The notes: generated by a model from the letters alone, not told the origin. Numbered from the stretch's first letter, positions 49,004 through 58,414 are shown. The stretch: 64,000 nt of DNA from Achromobacter arsenitoxydans SY8 (GCF_000236785.1 NZ_AGUF01000068.1:1-64000), one strand, 5' to 3'. Program-made: numbers and translations.

Positions 49004-50302
49004 TCAGGATTGCCGTCCGTCCGGGCTTGCCAACAACGCATCCCGCGGCTCTCCATACATATAGTCGCGCCGCCACGGATACGAAAGATCCGCCGGTTGG
49101 TCCAGTTCGTCCGCGCGCCCCGTCGCCGGCTGCTGGGCCAGGATCTGGTGCAGCGCGATCCAGCCGTGCTCGAAGGCCATGGCGCAGCCGGCCAGGTACA
49201 GCCGGTAGGCGCGCAGCGACCGCTCGCCCTGGTCGCCGCCCAGTATCCGCGCCGCATCGGGCAGCCGCGCCTCCAGCCCGTCGCTCCAGGCCCACAGGGT
49301 GCGCGCGTAGTGCGGCCGCAGGTTCTCCACGTCCAGGTCTTCCAGGCCGCCGTTGGCCAGCGCCTGCATCACGACGCTGACGTGGGTCAGCTCGCCGCCC
49401 GGGAAGATGTATTTTTCGATGAACTCGCCCATGCCGTTGCCCAGCTCGGCGTTGTACACGCCGGCCGCGGTGATGCCGTGGTTCATGATCAGCCCGCCGG
49501 GCTTGAGCAGACGCCGCAGCTTGGCGAAATAGCTCTCTAGCTGCGCGCGGCCCACGTGCTCGAACATGCCCACGGACGCGATCTTGTCGTAGGGCTGGGA
49601 ATCGTCGAGCTTGCGGTAGTCCAGCAATTCCATGCGGACCCGCCCGCCCAGGCCCTTTTCCTGGATCAGCCCGGTGACGTGCGCGTGCTGGTTGCGCGAC
49701 AGCGTGATGCCGGTGGCGTCCACGCCATAGTTTTCGGCGGCCCAGAGCAGCAGGCCGCCCCACCCCGCCCCGACATCCAGGAACCGCTCGCCAGTCTGCA
49801 GGCGCAGCTTGCGGCAGATGTGGTCCAGCTTGGCCTCCTGGGCCTGCGCCAGCTTCATCCCGGGTTCGCGGTAATAGGCGCAGGAATAGACCCGGCGCGG
49901 ATCCAGCCACAGCGCGTAGAAGTCGTCGGACAGGTCGTAGTGGAATTCGATCTGCCTGGCGTCGCGCTCCACCGAATGCCGCCATACCGACATGACCTTG
50001 CGCACCAGTTCGGTCAGCCAGCCGCCGCGCGCGGCATCCATCGGAGACCCCGGCAGCAGCGCCGCGGCAGCCTTCATGACGTCGCGCATGCTGCCTTCGA
50101 TGTCGATGCGGCCTTCCACGTAGTCTTGCCCCAGCACGCCGACAGCCCCTTCGGCCAGGTGGGCCAGCGCGGTCTTGTCGTGCGTGACGAAGCGGACCCG
50201 GGGATCGGGAGCGCCCAGCACGGCGCCGTCGGGCAGCACCAGCTGGACAGGGACAGGCAGCGCCTGAAGTTTGCGTTCCACGACAGATAGCAAAGGATTC
50301 AC
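49004..50302 (-). CDS. Cyclopropane-fatty-acyl-phospholipid synthase family methyltransferase
   Basis: A 432-aa SAM-dependent enzyme of the CFA synthase family. The start is a GTG at 50302 preceded by GGAGGAG at ideal distance. The C-terminal catalytic part has YDLSDDFYALWLDPRRVYSCAYYREPGMKLAQAQEAKLDHICRKL, the SAM loop LDVGAGWGGLLLWAAENYGV, and FEHVGRAQLESYFAKLRRLLKPGGLIMNHGI. The N-terminal about 100 residues are the family's lipid-binding part (PVQLVLPDGAVLG). It would methylenate unsaturated membrane lipids or modify a related lipid. It is divergent from the Bcr/CflA gene. Confidence 0.9.
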   Translation of the reverse strand: MNPLLSVVERKLQALPVPVQLVLPDGAVLGAPDPRVRFVTHDKTALAHLAEGAVGVLGQDYVEGRIDIEGSMRDVMKAAAALLPGSPMDAARGGWLTELVRKVMSVWRHSVERDARQIEFHYDLSDDFYALWLDPRRVYSCAYYREPGMKLAQAQEAKLDHICRKLRLQTGERFLDVGAGWGGLLLWAAENYGVDATGITLSRNQHAHVTGLIQEKGLGGRVRMELLDYRKLDDSQPYDKIASVGMFEHVGRAQLESYFAKLRRLLKPGGLIMNHGITAAGVYNAELGNGMGEFIEKYIFPGGELTHVSVVMQALANGGLEDLDVENLRPHYARTLWAWSDGLEARLPDAARILGGDQGERSLRAYRLYLAGCAMAFEHGWIALHQILAQQPATGRADELDQPADLSYPWRRDYMYGEPRDALLASPDGRQS

Positions 50303-50456
50303 GGCTTCTCCTCCGGACACGTAAGGACGCCACCCACTCTAGCGGAAAACACCCGCAATTTTCCTGTAAGCCGACCCATGATAAAGTCCCCGGCTTGGCG
50401 CGAACAGTGCTTACGCATCCGCCCGCGCCTTGTCCCTGCGTCTTACCGCGATCTAC

Positions 50457-51656
50457 ATGCCCCCAACACAAACATCCCGCAGCGGCCTGCCCGGTTGGCT
50501 TATTCTCATGGGCGCGCTGACGGCCATCGGCCCGTTCGCCATCGACATGTACCTGCCCGCGTTCCCCACGATCGCGGCGAACCTGGGGGTCGCCCGCGGC
50601 GACGTCGAACGCACGCTGGCGGCCTACCTGATCGGGCTGGCGATGGCGCAGGTGTTCTACGGCCCGATGGCCGACCGCTACGGCCGCAAGCCGCCGCTGC
50701 TGGTGGGCCTGACGCTCTTCATGATCGCCTCGCTGGGCTGCGCGCTGTCGGGCTCGGTCGAAGCCCTGACCGGCTGGCGCGTGGTGCAGGCCATGGGCGG
50801 CGCGGCCGGCATCGTGATCCCGCGCGCGGTCATCCGAGACCACTACGAAACCCATGAAGCCGCGCGCGCCATGTCGCTGCTGATGCTCATCATGGGCCTG
50901 GCGCCGATTCTCGCGCCGCTCGCGGGCGGGCAGCTCCTGGCCATCACGTCGTGGCGCAGCCTGTTCTGGGTGATGCTGGCGGGCGGCGCGATGCTGATGG
51001 CCGCCGTCATCCTGGTGATGAAGGAATCTCTGGCGCCGGAGCGCGTGGTGCCGCTGCGCTGGAGCACCATCCTGCACAACTACCGCAGCCTCTTCGCGCA
51101 CCGCGGCTTCATGGCGCACAGCCTGGCGGGCGGTTTCGGACAGGCCGGCATGTTCGCCTACATCATCGGTTCGCCGCGCGTTTTCATCGAACTCTACGGC
51201 GTGCCGCCGCAGTACTACGGCCTGCTGTTCGGCGCCAATGCGCTGTCGCTCATCGTCTGCTCCCAGATCAGCGCCCGCCTGCTGCGCACCTGCACGCCCG
51301 GCCAACTGCAGCGGCGCGCCCTGACTTCGCTGGCCTGCGCCAGCCTGGTCGCCGTGGGGCTCACGCTGGCCGGCTGGCTGACGCTCCCGCTTCTGATGCT
51401 GTGCCTGATCGGCTATATGGGCAGCCAGGGCTTCGTGAACCCGAACTCGGCGGCGCTGGCGCTGGCCGACCAGGGCAAGCGCCTTGGCGCCGCCTCAGCC
51501 TTATTGGGGACGCTTCAATTGTCCTGCGGCGCGCTGGCGGGTTTTGCCGTCAGCGCCTGGCAATCGGACAGCGCCCTGCCCCTGACGACCACCCTCGCGG
51601 CATGCGCCTGCCTGTCCTGGACGGCCGGACGTGTGGCGCGCTCGCACACGGCCTAG
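50457..51656 (+). CDS. Bcr/CflA-family multidrug efflux MFS transporter
   Basis: A 399-aa drug:proton antiporter with about 12 transmembrane helices. N-terminal signature: LILMGALTAIGPFAIDMYLPAFPTIAANLG, the Bcr/CflA motif. The loop 2-3 motif is GPMADRYGRKPPLLVGLTLF and motif C-like regions follow. The ATG at 50457 was taken; an upstream TTG at 50430 is possible. It expels drugs such as bicyclomycin-type or chloramphenicol-type compounds in known members; the spectrum here is unknown. Confidence 0.92.
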   Translation: MPPTQTSRSGLPGWLILMGALTAIGPFAIDMYLPAFPTIAANLGVARGDVERTLAAYLIGLAMAQVFYGPMADRYGRKPPLLVGLTLFMIASLGCALSGSVEALTGWRVVQAMGGAAGIVIPRAVIRDHYETHEAARAMSLLMLIMGLAPILAPLAGGQLLAITSWRSLFWVMLAGGAMLMAAVILVMKESLAPERVVPLRWSTILHNYRSLFAHRGFMAHSLAGGFGQAGMFAYIIGSPRVFIELYGVPPQYYGLLFGANALSLIVCSQISARLLRTCTPGQLQRRALTSLACASLVAVGLTLAGWLTLPLLMLCLIGYMGSQGFVNPNSAALALADQGKRLGAASALLGTLQLSCGALAGFAVSAWQSDSALPLTTTLAACACLSWTAGRVARSHTA

Positions 51657-51666
51657 CCCTGCCCGC

Positions 51667-51696
51667 TTGATTTATTTACGCTTTTCGTATTAGAAT
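51667..51696 (+). promoter_or_regulatory. Promoter for rpmB-rpmG
   Basis: TTGATT (51667-51672), 18-bp spacer, TAGAAT (51691-51696). It would start a leader of about 265 bases before rpmB. Confidence 0.55.
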
Positions 51697-51699
51697 CGC

Positions 51700-51967
51700 G
51701 GTCTTCACATGAAGTTTCCCGTGCGGGACTACTATGCTTTGTAGTTCAGCACTCTGACCCCAACCCGCGTGTTGTGAATAACCGGGTGGCAGGCAGCGGG
51801 TATAAGCACTGGGCGGAATCCACATTCCCCCTCATCCACTAAGACTGGGTGGCCGGAGCAGGCAGCGCACAGCGCAGCCCAAACAGCCCGGCGGCTGAAA
51901 CCCTGTCTACCCCACCTTGTTACCCCCCAGCGATGCGCGGCAAGAACGACACTAAAGAGGTGCATCC
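51700..51967 (+). other. Long 5' leader of rpmB, possibly structured RNA
   Basis: About 265 bases with no coding sense between the predicted promoter and rpmB. Local hairpins include ACTAC-8-GTAGT (51728-51745) and ACCCG...CGGGT (51763-51767 with 51783-51787). Leaders of this size before ribosomal-protein genes often carry autoregulatory RNA structures. Nothing more can be concluded. Confidence 0.4.
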
Positions 51968-52204
51968 ATGGCACGCGTATGCCAAGTGACCGGCAAAGGC
52001 CCGATGGTGGGCAACAATGTTTCGCACGCGAACAACAAGACCAAGCGCCGCTTCCTGCCCAACCTGCAATCGCGCCGGTTCTGGGTTGAAAGCGAAAACC
52101 GCTGGGTTCGCCTGCGTGTTTCGGCCAAGGCCATCCGCACGATCGACAAGAACGGCATCGACGCCGTGCTGGCCGACATGCGTGCCCGCGGCGAACTGGC
52201 CTAA
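51968..52204 (+). CDS. rpmB: 50S ribosomal protein L28
   Basis: A 78-aa protein matching L28: [40 protein letters not shown] and [27 protein letters not shown] precedes the ATG. Full length. It is followed by rpmG after 37 bp, the common proteobacterial pair. A structural part of the large ribosomal subunit. Confidence 0.98.
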   Translation: MARVCQVTGKGPMVGNNVSHANNKTKRRFLPNLQSRRFWVESENRWVRLRVSAKAIRTIDKNGIDAVLADMRARGELA

Positions 52205-52241
52205 TCGGCCCTCCCGCCAATCTACATACTAGGAGCACGAC

Positions 52242-52409
52242 ATGGCCAAAGGTATCCGCGAAAAGATCAAGCTCGAGTCGACTGCCGGCACGGGTCATTT
52301 CTACACGACCACCAAGAACAAGCGCAACATGCCCGAGAAGATGCTGATCAAGAAATTTGATCCGGTCGCTCGCAAGCACGTCGACTACAAGGAAACCAAG
52401 CTGAAGTAA
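52242..52409 (+). CDS. rpmG: 50S ribosomal protein L33
   Basis: A 55-aa protein, [20 protein letters not shown]...[17 protein letters not shown]. Full-length L33 of the form lacking the zinc-binding cysteines. TAGGAG precedes the ATG. It is co-transcribed with rpmB and followed by a strong intrinsic terminator 23 bp after the stop. Confidence 0.98.
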   Translation: MAKGIREKIKLESTAGTGHFYTTTKNKRNMPEKMLIKKFDPVARKHVDYKETKLK

Positions 52410-52431
52410 TTCGGCCGGTATCCCGCGTTCG

Positions 52432-52460
52432 AAAAGGCCCTGCAATCGCAGGGCCTTTTT
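52432..52460 (+). terminator. Intrinsic terminator of rpmB-rpmG
   Basis: Stem AAAAGGCCCTGC / GCAGGGCCTTTTT with an AATC loop and a T-run. A clear Rho-independent terminator, 23 bp after the rpmG stop. Confidence 0.93.
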
Positions 52461-52632
52461 CATTGGCGGGCCATTAAGCGGACGGGCCGAAGAGCGCAAG
52501 CGCAGCAAGAGGCGCGACATGGGTTTTTCCATTTGCCCCACCGCCAAAGCGCATGTTTCAATTGGGCCGCACCCGCGGCGCCCCCAGGCGCATGCAGCGA
52601 CCCGACTCATCCACCGCCTGCGATACCTCGCC

Positions 52633-53862
52633 ATGATCCGTCCCTGCCTTACCCTGCTGCGCCGCGCGCTGGCGCCCGCCCTACTGGCCCTTGCGCTGGC
52701 CCCGGCCGCACCCGCCGTCGCGAAAGACAAGGAACCGCCGATCCGCATCGGCGAGATCAACAGCTACAAGGCGATCCCGGCTTTCCTGGGCCCCTACAAA
52801 AAGGGCTGGCAGCTTGCGCTGGAAGAGGTCAACGCCGCCGGCGGCGTGCTGGGCAGGAAGCTTGAGGTCATCTCGCGCGACGATAACGGCAACCCCGGCG
52901 ACTCGGTCCGCGCCGCCCAGGAACTGTTGGCGCGCGAAAAAGTGGAACTGCTATTCGGTGGCTTCCTGTCCAACACCGGCCTGGCACTGACCGACTTCGC
53001 CAAGCAGCAGGAAGTGTTCTTCCTGGCGGCAGAGCCCCTTACCGACAAGATCACCTGGCAGGAAGGCAACCGCTATACCTACCGCCTGCGCCCGTCCACG
53101 TGGATGCACGTGGCCGCCCTGGCCCCCAAGGCGCTCGCCCTGCGCAAGAAGCGCTGGGCTATTGTTTACCCCAACTACGAATACGGCCAATCCGCCGTGG
53201 CCACGTTCAAGGCCATGATGCAGTCGTTCCAGTCCGACGTAGAGTTCGTGGCCGAACAAGCGGTGCCGCTGGGCAAGGTCGACGCCGGCGCGGTCGTGCA
53301 GGCGCTGGCGGACGCCAAGCCCGACGCCATTTTCAACGTGCTGTTCGCCGCCGACCTGACCCGCTTCGTGCGCGAAGGCAACACGCGCGGCCTGTTCGAA
53401 AACATGCCCGTGGTGTCGGTGCTGTCGGGCGAACCCGAATACCTGGAGCCGCTGGGCGCCGATACGCCCACCGGCTGGATCGTCACCGGCTATCCCTGGT
53501 ACGCCATCGACACGCCGGCCAATACCGCCTTCGTCGAAGCGTACAAGAAGCGCTACAACGAAACGCCCAAGGTGGGATCGGTGGTCGGTTACGCATCGCT
53601 GATGTCCATCGCCGAGGGCCTGAAGGCCGCCGGCTCCGTCGACACGGAAAAACTCGTCGACGCCTTCGCCGGCCTGAAGGTCGACACGCCCTACGGCCCC
53701 ATCCAATACCGCAAGATCGACCACCAATCCACAATGGGCGTGTACGTGGGCGTCACCGCGCTGGAAGACGGCAAGGGCATCATGAAGGACTTCGCCTACA
53801 TCGACGGCGCACGTCTGCAGCCGCCCGATGAACAGGTGCGCAAGATGCGCCCGGCGCACTGA
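52633..53862 (+). CDS. ABC transporter substrate-binding protein (branched-chain amino acid/amide type)
   Basis: A 409-aa periplasmic receptor. The signal peptide MIRPCLTLLRRALAPALLAL ends near PAVA-KDKE. The mature protein opens PIRIGEINSYKAIPAFLGPYKKGWQLALEEVNAAGGVLGRKLEV, the LivJ/UrtA-like periplasmic-binding type I fold, followed by ISRDDNGNPGDSVRAAQELL. Length is close to UrtA-like amide receptors. The start was put at the Met that gives the signal peptide. Its TGA overlaps the permease ATG by one base. Ligand unknown: amino acid, amide or aromatic compound. Confidence 0.9.
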   Translation: MIRPCLTLLRRALAPALLALALAPAAPAVAKDKEPPIRIGEINSYKAIPAFLGPYKKGWQLALEEVNAAGGVLGRKLEVISRDDNGNPGDSVRAAQELLAREKVELLFGGFLSNTGLALTDFAKQQEVFFLAAEPLTDKITWQEGNRYTYRLRPSTWMHVAALAPKALALRKKRWAIVYPNYEYGQSAVATFKAMMQSFQSDVEFVAEQAVPLGKVDAGAVVQALADAKPDAIFNVLFAADLTRFVREGNTRGLFENMPVVSVLSGEPEYLEPLGADTPTGWIVTGYPWYAIDTPANTAFVEAYKKRYNETPKVGSVVGYASLMSIAEGLKAAGSVDTEKLVDAFAGLKVDTPYGPIQYRKIDHQSTMGVYVGVTALEDGKGIMKDFAYIDGARLQPPDEQVRKMRPAH

Positions 53863-55739
53863 TGAATGTTTCCGGGCTGCTGCTGCAGCTGCTCAATGGC
53901 CTGGCGGACGCCAGCGCGCTGTTCCTGGTTGCCGCCGGCCTGTCGCTGATCTTCGGCGTGACGCGCGTGGTGAACTTCGCGCATGGCTCGTTCTACATGC
54001 TGGGCGTCTACCTGGCCTGGACGTTCACCCAATATTTCGGCGGCGGCGCGGGCTATTGGGCCGGCCTGCTGTTGGCCGCGCTGGCTACCGGCCTCATCGG
54101 CGCCGCGGCGGAACTGCTGGTTCTCAAGCGCCTTTACCGCGCCCCCGAACTGTTCCAGCTCCTGGCCACCTTCGCGCTGGTGCTCATCATCGGCGATGCG
54201 GCGCTGGCCATCTGGGGCCCCGAAGACCTGTTTGCCGCCCGCGCGCCGGGCCTGTCCGGCGCGGTCCAGATCCTGGGGCGCCGCTATCCCGAATACGATC
54301 TCCTGCTGATCGCGGCCGGCCCCATCGTGCTGGGTCTGCTGTGGCTGCTGCTCATGCGCACGCGCTGGGGCCGCCTGCTGCGCGCCGCGGCCGAGAACCG
54401 CACGATGCTGGCCGCGCTGGGCGTCAACCAGGCCTGGCTGTTCACGTCGGCCTTCACCCTGGGCGCATTCCTGGCCGGCCTGGGGGGCGCGCTGGCCGCG
54501 CCGCGCGTGCCCGCCACGCTGGGGCTGGATCTGGAAATCATCGCCAGCGCGTTCGTGGTGGTGGTCGTGGGCGGGCTGGGATCGGTGCCGGGCGCGTTCC
54601 TGGCAGCCTTGCTCATCTGCTCGGTCAAGGCCCTTTTTGTTTTCCTGGGCCAGGTGCCCGTCGGCCCCTGGGTCTTCAATCTGTCCAAGCTCACCCTGCT
54701 TGCGGAATTCGCCGTCATGGCCGTGGTGTTGGTGGTGCGCCCATGGGGCCTTTTGGGCAAGCCGCCCGCGCCGTCCTCGCACGCAGGCATGCCCGAACGG
54801 CCCATCGCCCCGGCCGGCCCGCGCCTGCGGCTGGCCTATGGCGCGCTGCTGGCGCTGCTGGCACTGGTGCCCGTCGCCACGCTGTACTGGCCCTATCTCA
54901 GCATCCTGATGACCGAGATCCTGATCGCCGCGCTGTTCGCCGCCAGCCTGCACTTCCTGACCGGCCTGGCTGGCATGACCTCGTTCGGCCACGCGGCCTG
55001 GTTCGGCCTGGGCGCCTATGGCGCCGCGCTGCTGCTGAAGCTGGCTGCCATCCCCATGGAAGCCGCCCTGCTCCTGGGCCCCTTCGCGGCAGCATTCGGC
55101 GCGCTGGTGTTCGGCTGGTTCTGCGTGCGCCTGTCCGGCGTGTACCTGGCCATGCTGACGCTGGCCGTCGCGCAGATCCTCTGGGCGTTGACCTATCAAT
55201 GGGACGACGTCACAGGCGGCAGCAACGGCCTGACCGGCCTGTGGCCTTCGGCCTGGCTGGCGCAGGGGCCGTGGTTCTACTACGCCACGCTGGCGCTCTG
55301 CACGGCGGGAATCTGGTGGCTGCGCCGGCTGGCGTTCTCGCCGCTAGGCTATGCCCTGCGCGGCGTGCGCGATTCGGCGTTGCGCGCCGAAGCGCTGGGC
55401 ATGGAAACCCGCCGCGTGCAATGGGCGGGCTTTGTCGCGGCCGCGTTCGCCGCAGGCCTGGCCGGATCGCTGTACGCGTTTTCCAAGGGCAGCATCGCGC
55501 CCGACGTGCTGGCGGTGAGCCGGTCCGTGGACGGCCTGGTCATGGTGCTGCTGGGCGGCATCCAGACGTTGGCCGGCCCGCTCGTGGGCGCCGCGTCGTA
55601 CACCTGGCTGCAGGACGCCGCCGCGCGCAGCACCGAATACTGGCATGCCGTGCTGGGCCTTGCCATCCTGGCGCTTGTCATGGCCTTCCCCGAAGGTCTT
55701 GCCGGCGCGGCCGCGCGCCTGCGCGGGAGGCAGGCATGA
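53862..55739 (+). CDS. Fused branched-chain-type ABC permease (LivH-LivM)
   Basis: A 625-aa polypeptide joining two permeases normally encoded separately. Residues 1-290 are LivH-like (LFLVAAGLSLIFGVTRVVNFAHGSFYMLGVYLAW). Residues about 320-610 are LivM-like (LHFLTGLAGMTSFGHAAWFGLGAYGAALLLKL; LTLAVAQILWALTYQWDDVTGGSNGLTG). They are joined by a linker with the motif SSHAGMPERP. It overlaps the receptor by one base and the ATPase by 4 bp. It forms both halves of the membrane channel in one chain. Confidence 0.93.
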   Translation: MNVSGLLLQLLNGLADASALFLVAAGLSLIFGVTRVVNFAHGSFYMLGVYLAWTFTQYFGGGAGYWAGLLLAALATGLIGAAAELLVLKRLYRAPELFQLLATFALVLIIGDAALAIWGPEDLFAARAPGLSGAVQILGRRYPEYDLLLIAAGPIVLGLLWLLLMRTRWGRLLRAAAENRTMLAALGVNQAWLFTSAFTLGAFLAGLGGALAAPRVPATLGLDLEIIASAFVVVVVGGLGSVPGAFLAALLICSVKALFVFLGQVPVGPWVFNLSKLTLLAEFAVMAVVLVVRPWGLLGKPPAPSSHAGMPERPIAPAGPRLRLAYGALLALLALVPVATLYWPYLSILMTEILIAALFAASLHFLTGLAGMTSFGHAAWFGLGAYGAALLLKLAAIPMEAALLLGPFAAAFGALVFGWFCVRLSGVYLAMLTLAVAQILWALTYQWDDVTGGSNGLTGLWPSAWLAQGPWFYYATLALCTAGIWWLRRLAFSPLGYALRGVRDSALRAEALGMETRRVQWAGFVAAAFAAGLAGSLYAFSKGSIAPDVLAVSRSVDGLVMVLLGGIQTLAGPLVGAASYTWLQDAAARSTEYWHAVLGLAILALVMAFPEGLAGAAARLRGRQA

Positions 55740-56503
55740 ACCATTCCGCCCCGCTGCTGCAGGTCCGCGGCCTGCGCAAATCGTTCGGCGGCATCGACGC
55801 GCTGGCGGATGTGTCCTTCACGCTCGACGCCGGAAGCATGCTGGCCCTGATCGGCCCCAACGGCGCGGGCAAATCGACCTGCTTCAACGTGCTTGGCGGG
55901 CAGTTGCGCCCCGACACCGGCTCCGTCCTGCTGGATGGGCAGGAACTGGTCGGCCTGTCGGCGGGCAGGATCTGCCGCCTGGGCGTGGGACGCACCTTCC
56001 AGACCGCCGCCACGTTCCGGTCGATGACCGTGCTGGAAAATGTGCAGACCGCGCTACTGTCGCGCGATCGAGTGCTCTTCAATCCCTGGCGCCGCGCGGC
56101 GCGGCATGCGGCGGACGAAGCGATGACCCTGCTGTCCCAGGTGCAGATGGCCAACAAGGCCGGCGAAGCCTGCGGCACGCTGGCGTACGGCGACGTCAAG
56201 CGGGTCGAACTGGCCATGGCGCTGGCGCACCAGCCGCGGCTTCTGCTCATGGACGAACCGACCGCCGGCATGGCGACCAACGAACGCCATGCGCTGATGC
56301 GCCTGACGCGCAAGCTGGCCGACACGCAGCGCATCGCCGTCCTGTTCACGGAGCACAGCCTGGATGTCGTGTTCAAGCACGCGGACCGCATCGCGGTGCT
56401 GGTGCGCGGCAGCCTGCTGGCCGAAGGCGCGCCCGCCGCGATCGCGGCCGACGAACGGGTCAAGGCCGCCTACCTGGGCGCCGAAGCGCCTCATTCCGCC
56501 TGA
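55736..56503 (+). CDS. Branched-chain-type ABC transporter ATPase (LivG-like)
   Basis: A 255-aa ABC ATPase: Walker A ALIGPNGAGKSTCFN (about residue 38), Q-loop VGRTFQTAATFRSMTVLENV, and Walker B LLLMDEPTAGM. The switch region is VLFTEHSLDVVF. The signature LAYGDVKRVELAMAL departs slightly from the usual LSYGxQR form. LivG-like by its insert between Q-loop and signature. No LivF partner follows: the next gene is convergent 22 bp away. It may work as a homodimer or borrow LivF from elsewhere. Confidence 0.92.
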   Translation: MNHSAPLLQVRGLRKSFGGIDALADVSFTLDAGSMLALIGPNGAGKSTCFNVLGGQLRPDTGSVLLDGQELVGLSAGRICRLGVGRTFQTAATFRSMTVLENVQTALLSRDRVLFNPWRRAARHAADEAMTLLSQVQMANKAGEACGTLAYGDVKRVELAMALAHQPRLLLMDEPTAGMATNERHALMRLTRKLADTQRIAVLFTEHSLDVVFKHADRIAVLVRGSLLAEGAPAAIAADERVKAAYLGAEAPHSA

Positions 56504-56525
56504 CAAGCGTGCGCCGAACGCGGGC

Positions 56526-58310
56526 TCAGCCGCCCGACTGCGGGCTTTCGGGCTGGCATTCCCAGAATATCCGGGCCTTGCAGCCGGCGCAGATGCCCTT
56601 ATCCAGCTTGGCGTAGATCGTGTGCAGCGCCGTCGCCTTGTCGGGAAAGATGTGGTCCTCGCCCAGCCGTTCCAGAAACCCCGTGCGCCGCCACATATCC
56701 ATGACCTCTGGCCGGGGCCGATGGAAGTAGAGGTCGCCGCCCATGGCGCGCCTGGCGATGAGCTCGTCGTCCCAGACCTGCGCGCCGGCCAGGTCGATGA
56801 AGTTCATGCTTTTCGCCATCACCAGCAGATGGCGGGGCGCCCCCGGCGCCGCACGCAGATCATGCAGGCGCTGCGCCACATGCGCGGCCGCGCCGAAATA
56901 GACCGAGCCTTCCATCCGCAGCAGCTTGAGCTGCGGGCATTCCGGCAGCGCGTCGCGCTGTTGCTCCAGCACGACGAAACGCCGGTCCAGGCCACGCGAA
57001 TCGAAGCCCATCGTGCGCATCGCCGGCCGCGACGTGCGGTGCAGGTAGACCATGAGAGACAGCACCGTGCCCAGCAGGATCGCCACTTCCATGCGGATCG
57101 CGATCGTGGCGGCCAGCGTAGCAAAGGCGATGGCGCATTCTCCCGGCTGCGTGCGCAGCAAATGACGCCAGCGCGGAATGTCCAGCAGGGTCCATGCCAC
57201 CAGCAGCAGCAGGCCGGAGATGGCGGCGTGCGGAATCATCGCCAGCAGCTTCGCTGAAACGGCCACCAGCAGCATCAGCAGCAGCGCCGAAAACACGGAC
57301 GCCAGCGGCGTCTTCGCGCCGGCCTCGTAGTTCGGGATGGACCGGTTCAGCGACCCACAGGACAGGTAGCAGGAGAAAAAGCCGCCGACGATGTTGGACA
57401 GGCCCTGCCCCACGAATTCGCGGTTCGCGTCGATACGCTGGCCCGAACGGGACGCCACGGCCTTGGCGATGGAAATGGATTGCGCCAGCGCCACGATGGT
57501 CAGCGCAAAAGCCAGGCTCAGCAGGTCGGGCAACGCGCGCCAATCGACGCTGGGTATGTGGAAAGGCGGCCAGGGCTGCGCAATTGCGCCCAGCACCGGC
57601 ACGGGTGTACCGTCCCCGTCCTGGACCAGCGCGTTGAACGCCCAGGCGGCGAACGTTCCGGCCGCCAGTCCCAGCAACATGTAAGGCTTGCGCTTGTCCA
57701 GTTTGCGCGCCAGCAAAGCGGCGGCCAGGGTCGCCAGCGTCACCAGCAGCGCGCCCACATGCACCTGCCCGATATGCGTGGCCAGGGTTTCCAGCACGGC
57801 GCCCGCGCCGTGCGCTTCGGACGCCGGCAGGCCCAGCGCGTCCTTCAGCGCGTGCACCGCGATCAGCACGGCCGCCCCGCTGGTGAAGCCGAACAATGCC
57901 GACGGGGAAATGAAATGCGCCAGCGAACCCAGCCGCAGCGTTCCCACGAGCCACTGCATCACGCCAACCAGCACCGTCACGGCCAGGGCAAGCTGGATGT
58001 ACCCGGGGCTGCCCGCGGCCGCCAAGGGCGCCAGCACCGCGAACAGCGCGAGCGAGTTGGCGTTGGTCGGCCCGGACATTACGTGGCGGCTGGACCCGAA
58101 AAGCGCGGCCACAATACAGGGCACGATCGCGGAATACAGCCCGTATTCCGGCGGCAGCCCCGCCAGCGTCGCGAACGCCACGCCCTGCGGCAGCACCAGC
58201 AGCGCGCCCAGCAGGCCTGCAGCCAAGTCGGCGCGCAAGGTCGTCCTATTGACCTCATCCACCCACGAGCCGAACAGCCGCCGCGCTACGTTCCTTCCCC
58301 CCTGCATCAT
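56526..58310 (-). CDS. SulP-family anion transporter with STAS domain
   Basis: A 594-aa SLC26/SulP transporter. The N-terminal signature is LRADLAAGLLGALLVLPQGVAFATLAGLPPEYGLYSAIVPCIVAALFGSSRHVMSGPTNANSLALFAV. About 12 helices follow, including FVGQGLSNIVGGFFSCYLSCGSLNRSIPNYEAGAKTPLASV. The C-terminal STAS domain is at about residues 440-570 (LLRMEGSVYFGAAAHVAQRL; KSMNFIDLAGAQVWDDEL). It is a proton- or sodium-coupled importer of sulfate, bicarbonate or carboxylates; the substrate is not determinable. A C-terminal Cys pair (GICAGCKARIFWEC) is unusual and might bind metal. Confidence 0.92.
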   Translation of the reverse strand: MMQGGRNVARRLFGSWVDEVNRTTLRADLAAGLLGALLVLPQGVAFATLAGLPPEYGLYSAIVPCIVAALFGSSRHVMSGPTNANSLALFAVLAPLAAAGSPGYIQLALAVTVLVGVMQWLVGTLRLGSLAHFISPSALFGFTSGAAVLIAVHALKDALGLPASEAHGAGAVLETLATHIGQVHVGALLVTLATLAAALLARKLDKRKPYMLLGLAAGTFAAWAFNALVQDGDGTPVPVLGAIAQPWPPFHIPSVDWRALPDLLSLAFALTIVALAQSISIAKAVASRSGQRIDANREFVGQGLSNIVGGFFSCYLSCGSLNRSIPNYEAGAKTPLASVFSALLLMLLVAVSAKLLAMIPHAAISGLLLLVAWTLLDIPRWRHLLRTQPGECAIAFATLAATIAIRMEVAILLGTVLSLMVYLHRTSRPAMRTMGFDSRGLDRRFVVLEQQRDALPECPQLKLLRMEGSVYFGAAAHVAQRLHDLRAAPGAPRHLLVMAKSMNFIDLAGAQVWDDELIARRAMGGDLYFHRPRPEVMDMWRRTGFLERLGEDHIFPDKATALHTIYAKLDKGICAGCKARIFWECQPESPQSGG

Positions 58311-58414
58311 TCCGTCTTATTCCCTGGACATCGGTATTTGTGACTGTCCGCGTAGCGTAATCGCTCGATCCTGGCCACGCAACGCGTACATCGCTCTACG
58401 TTCGCCGCGACGGC

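Noticed and set aside
48957..51305. A 782-aa minus-strand frame
   Set aside because: It is a shadow of the methyltransferase and of the Bcr/CflA gene on the other strand, with low-complexity composition.
53828..55735. The left part of an 891-aa frame ending in the LivG-like ATPase
   Set aside because: This part is a +1 shadow of the fused permease. Only the segment from 55736 is the real ATPase gene.
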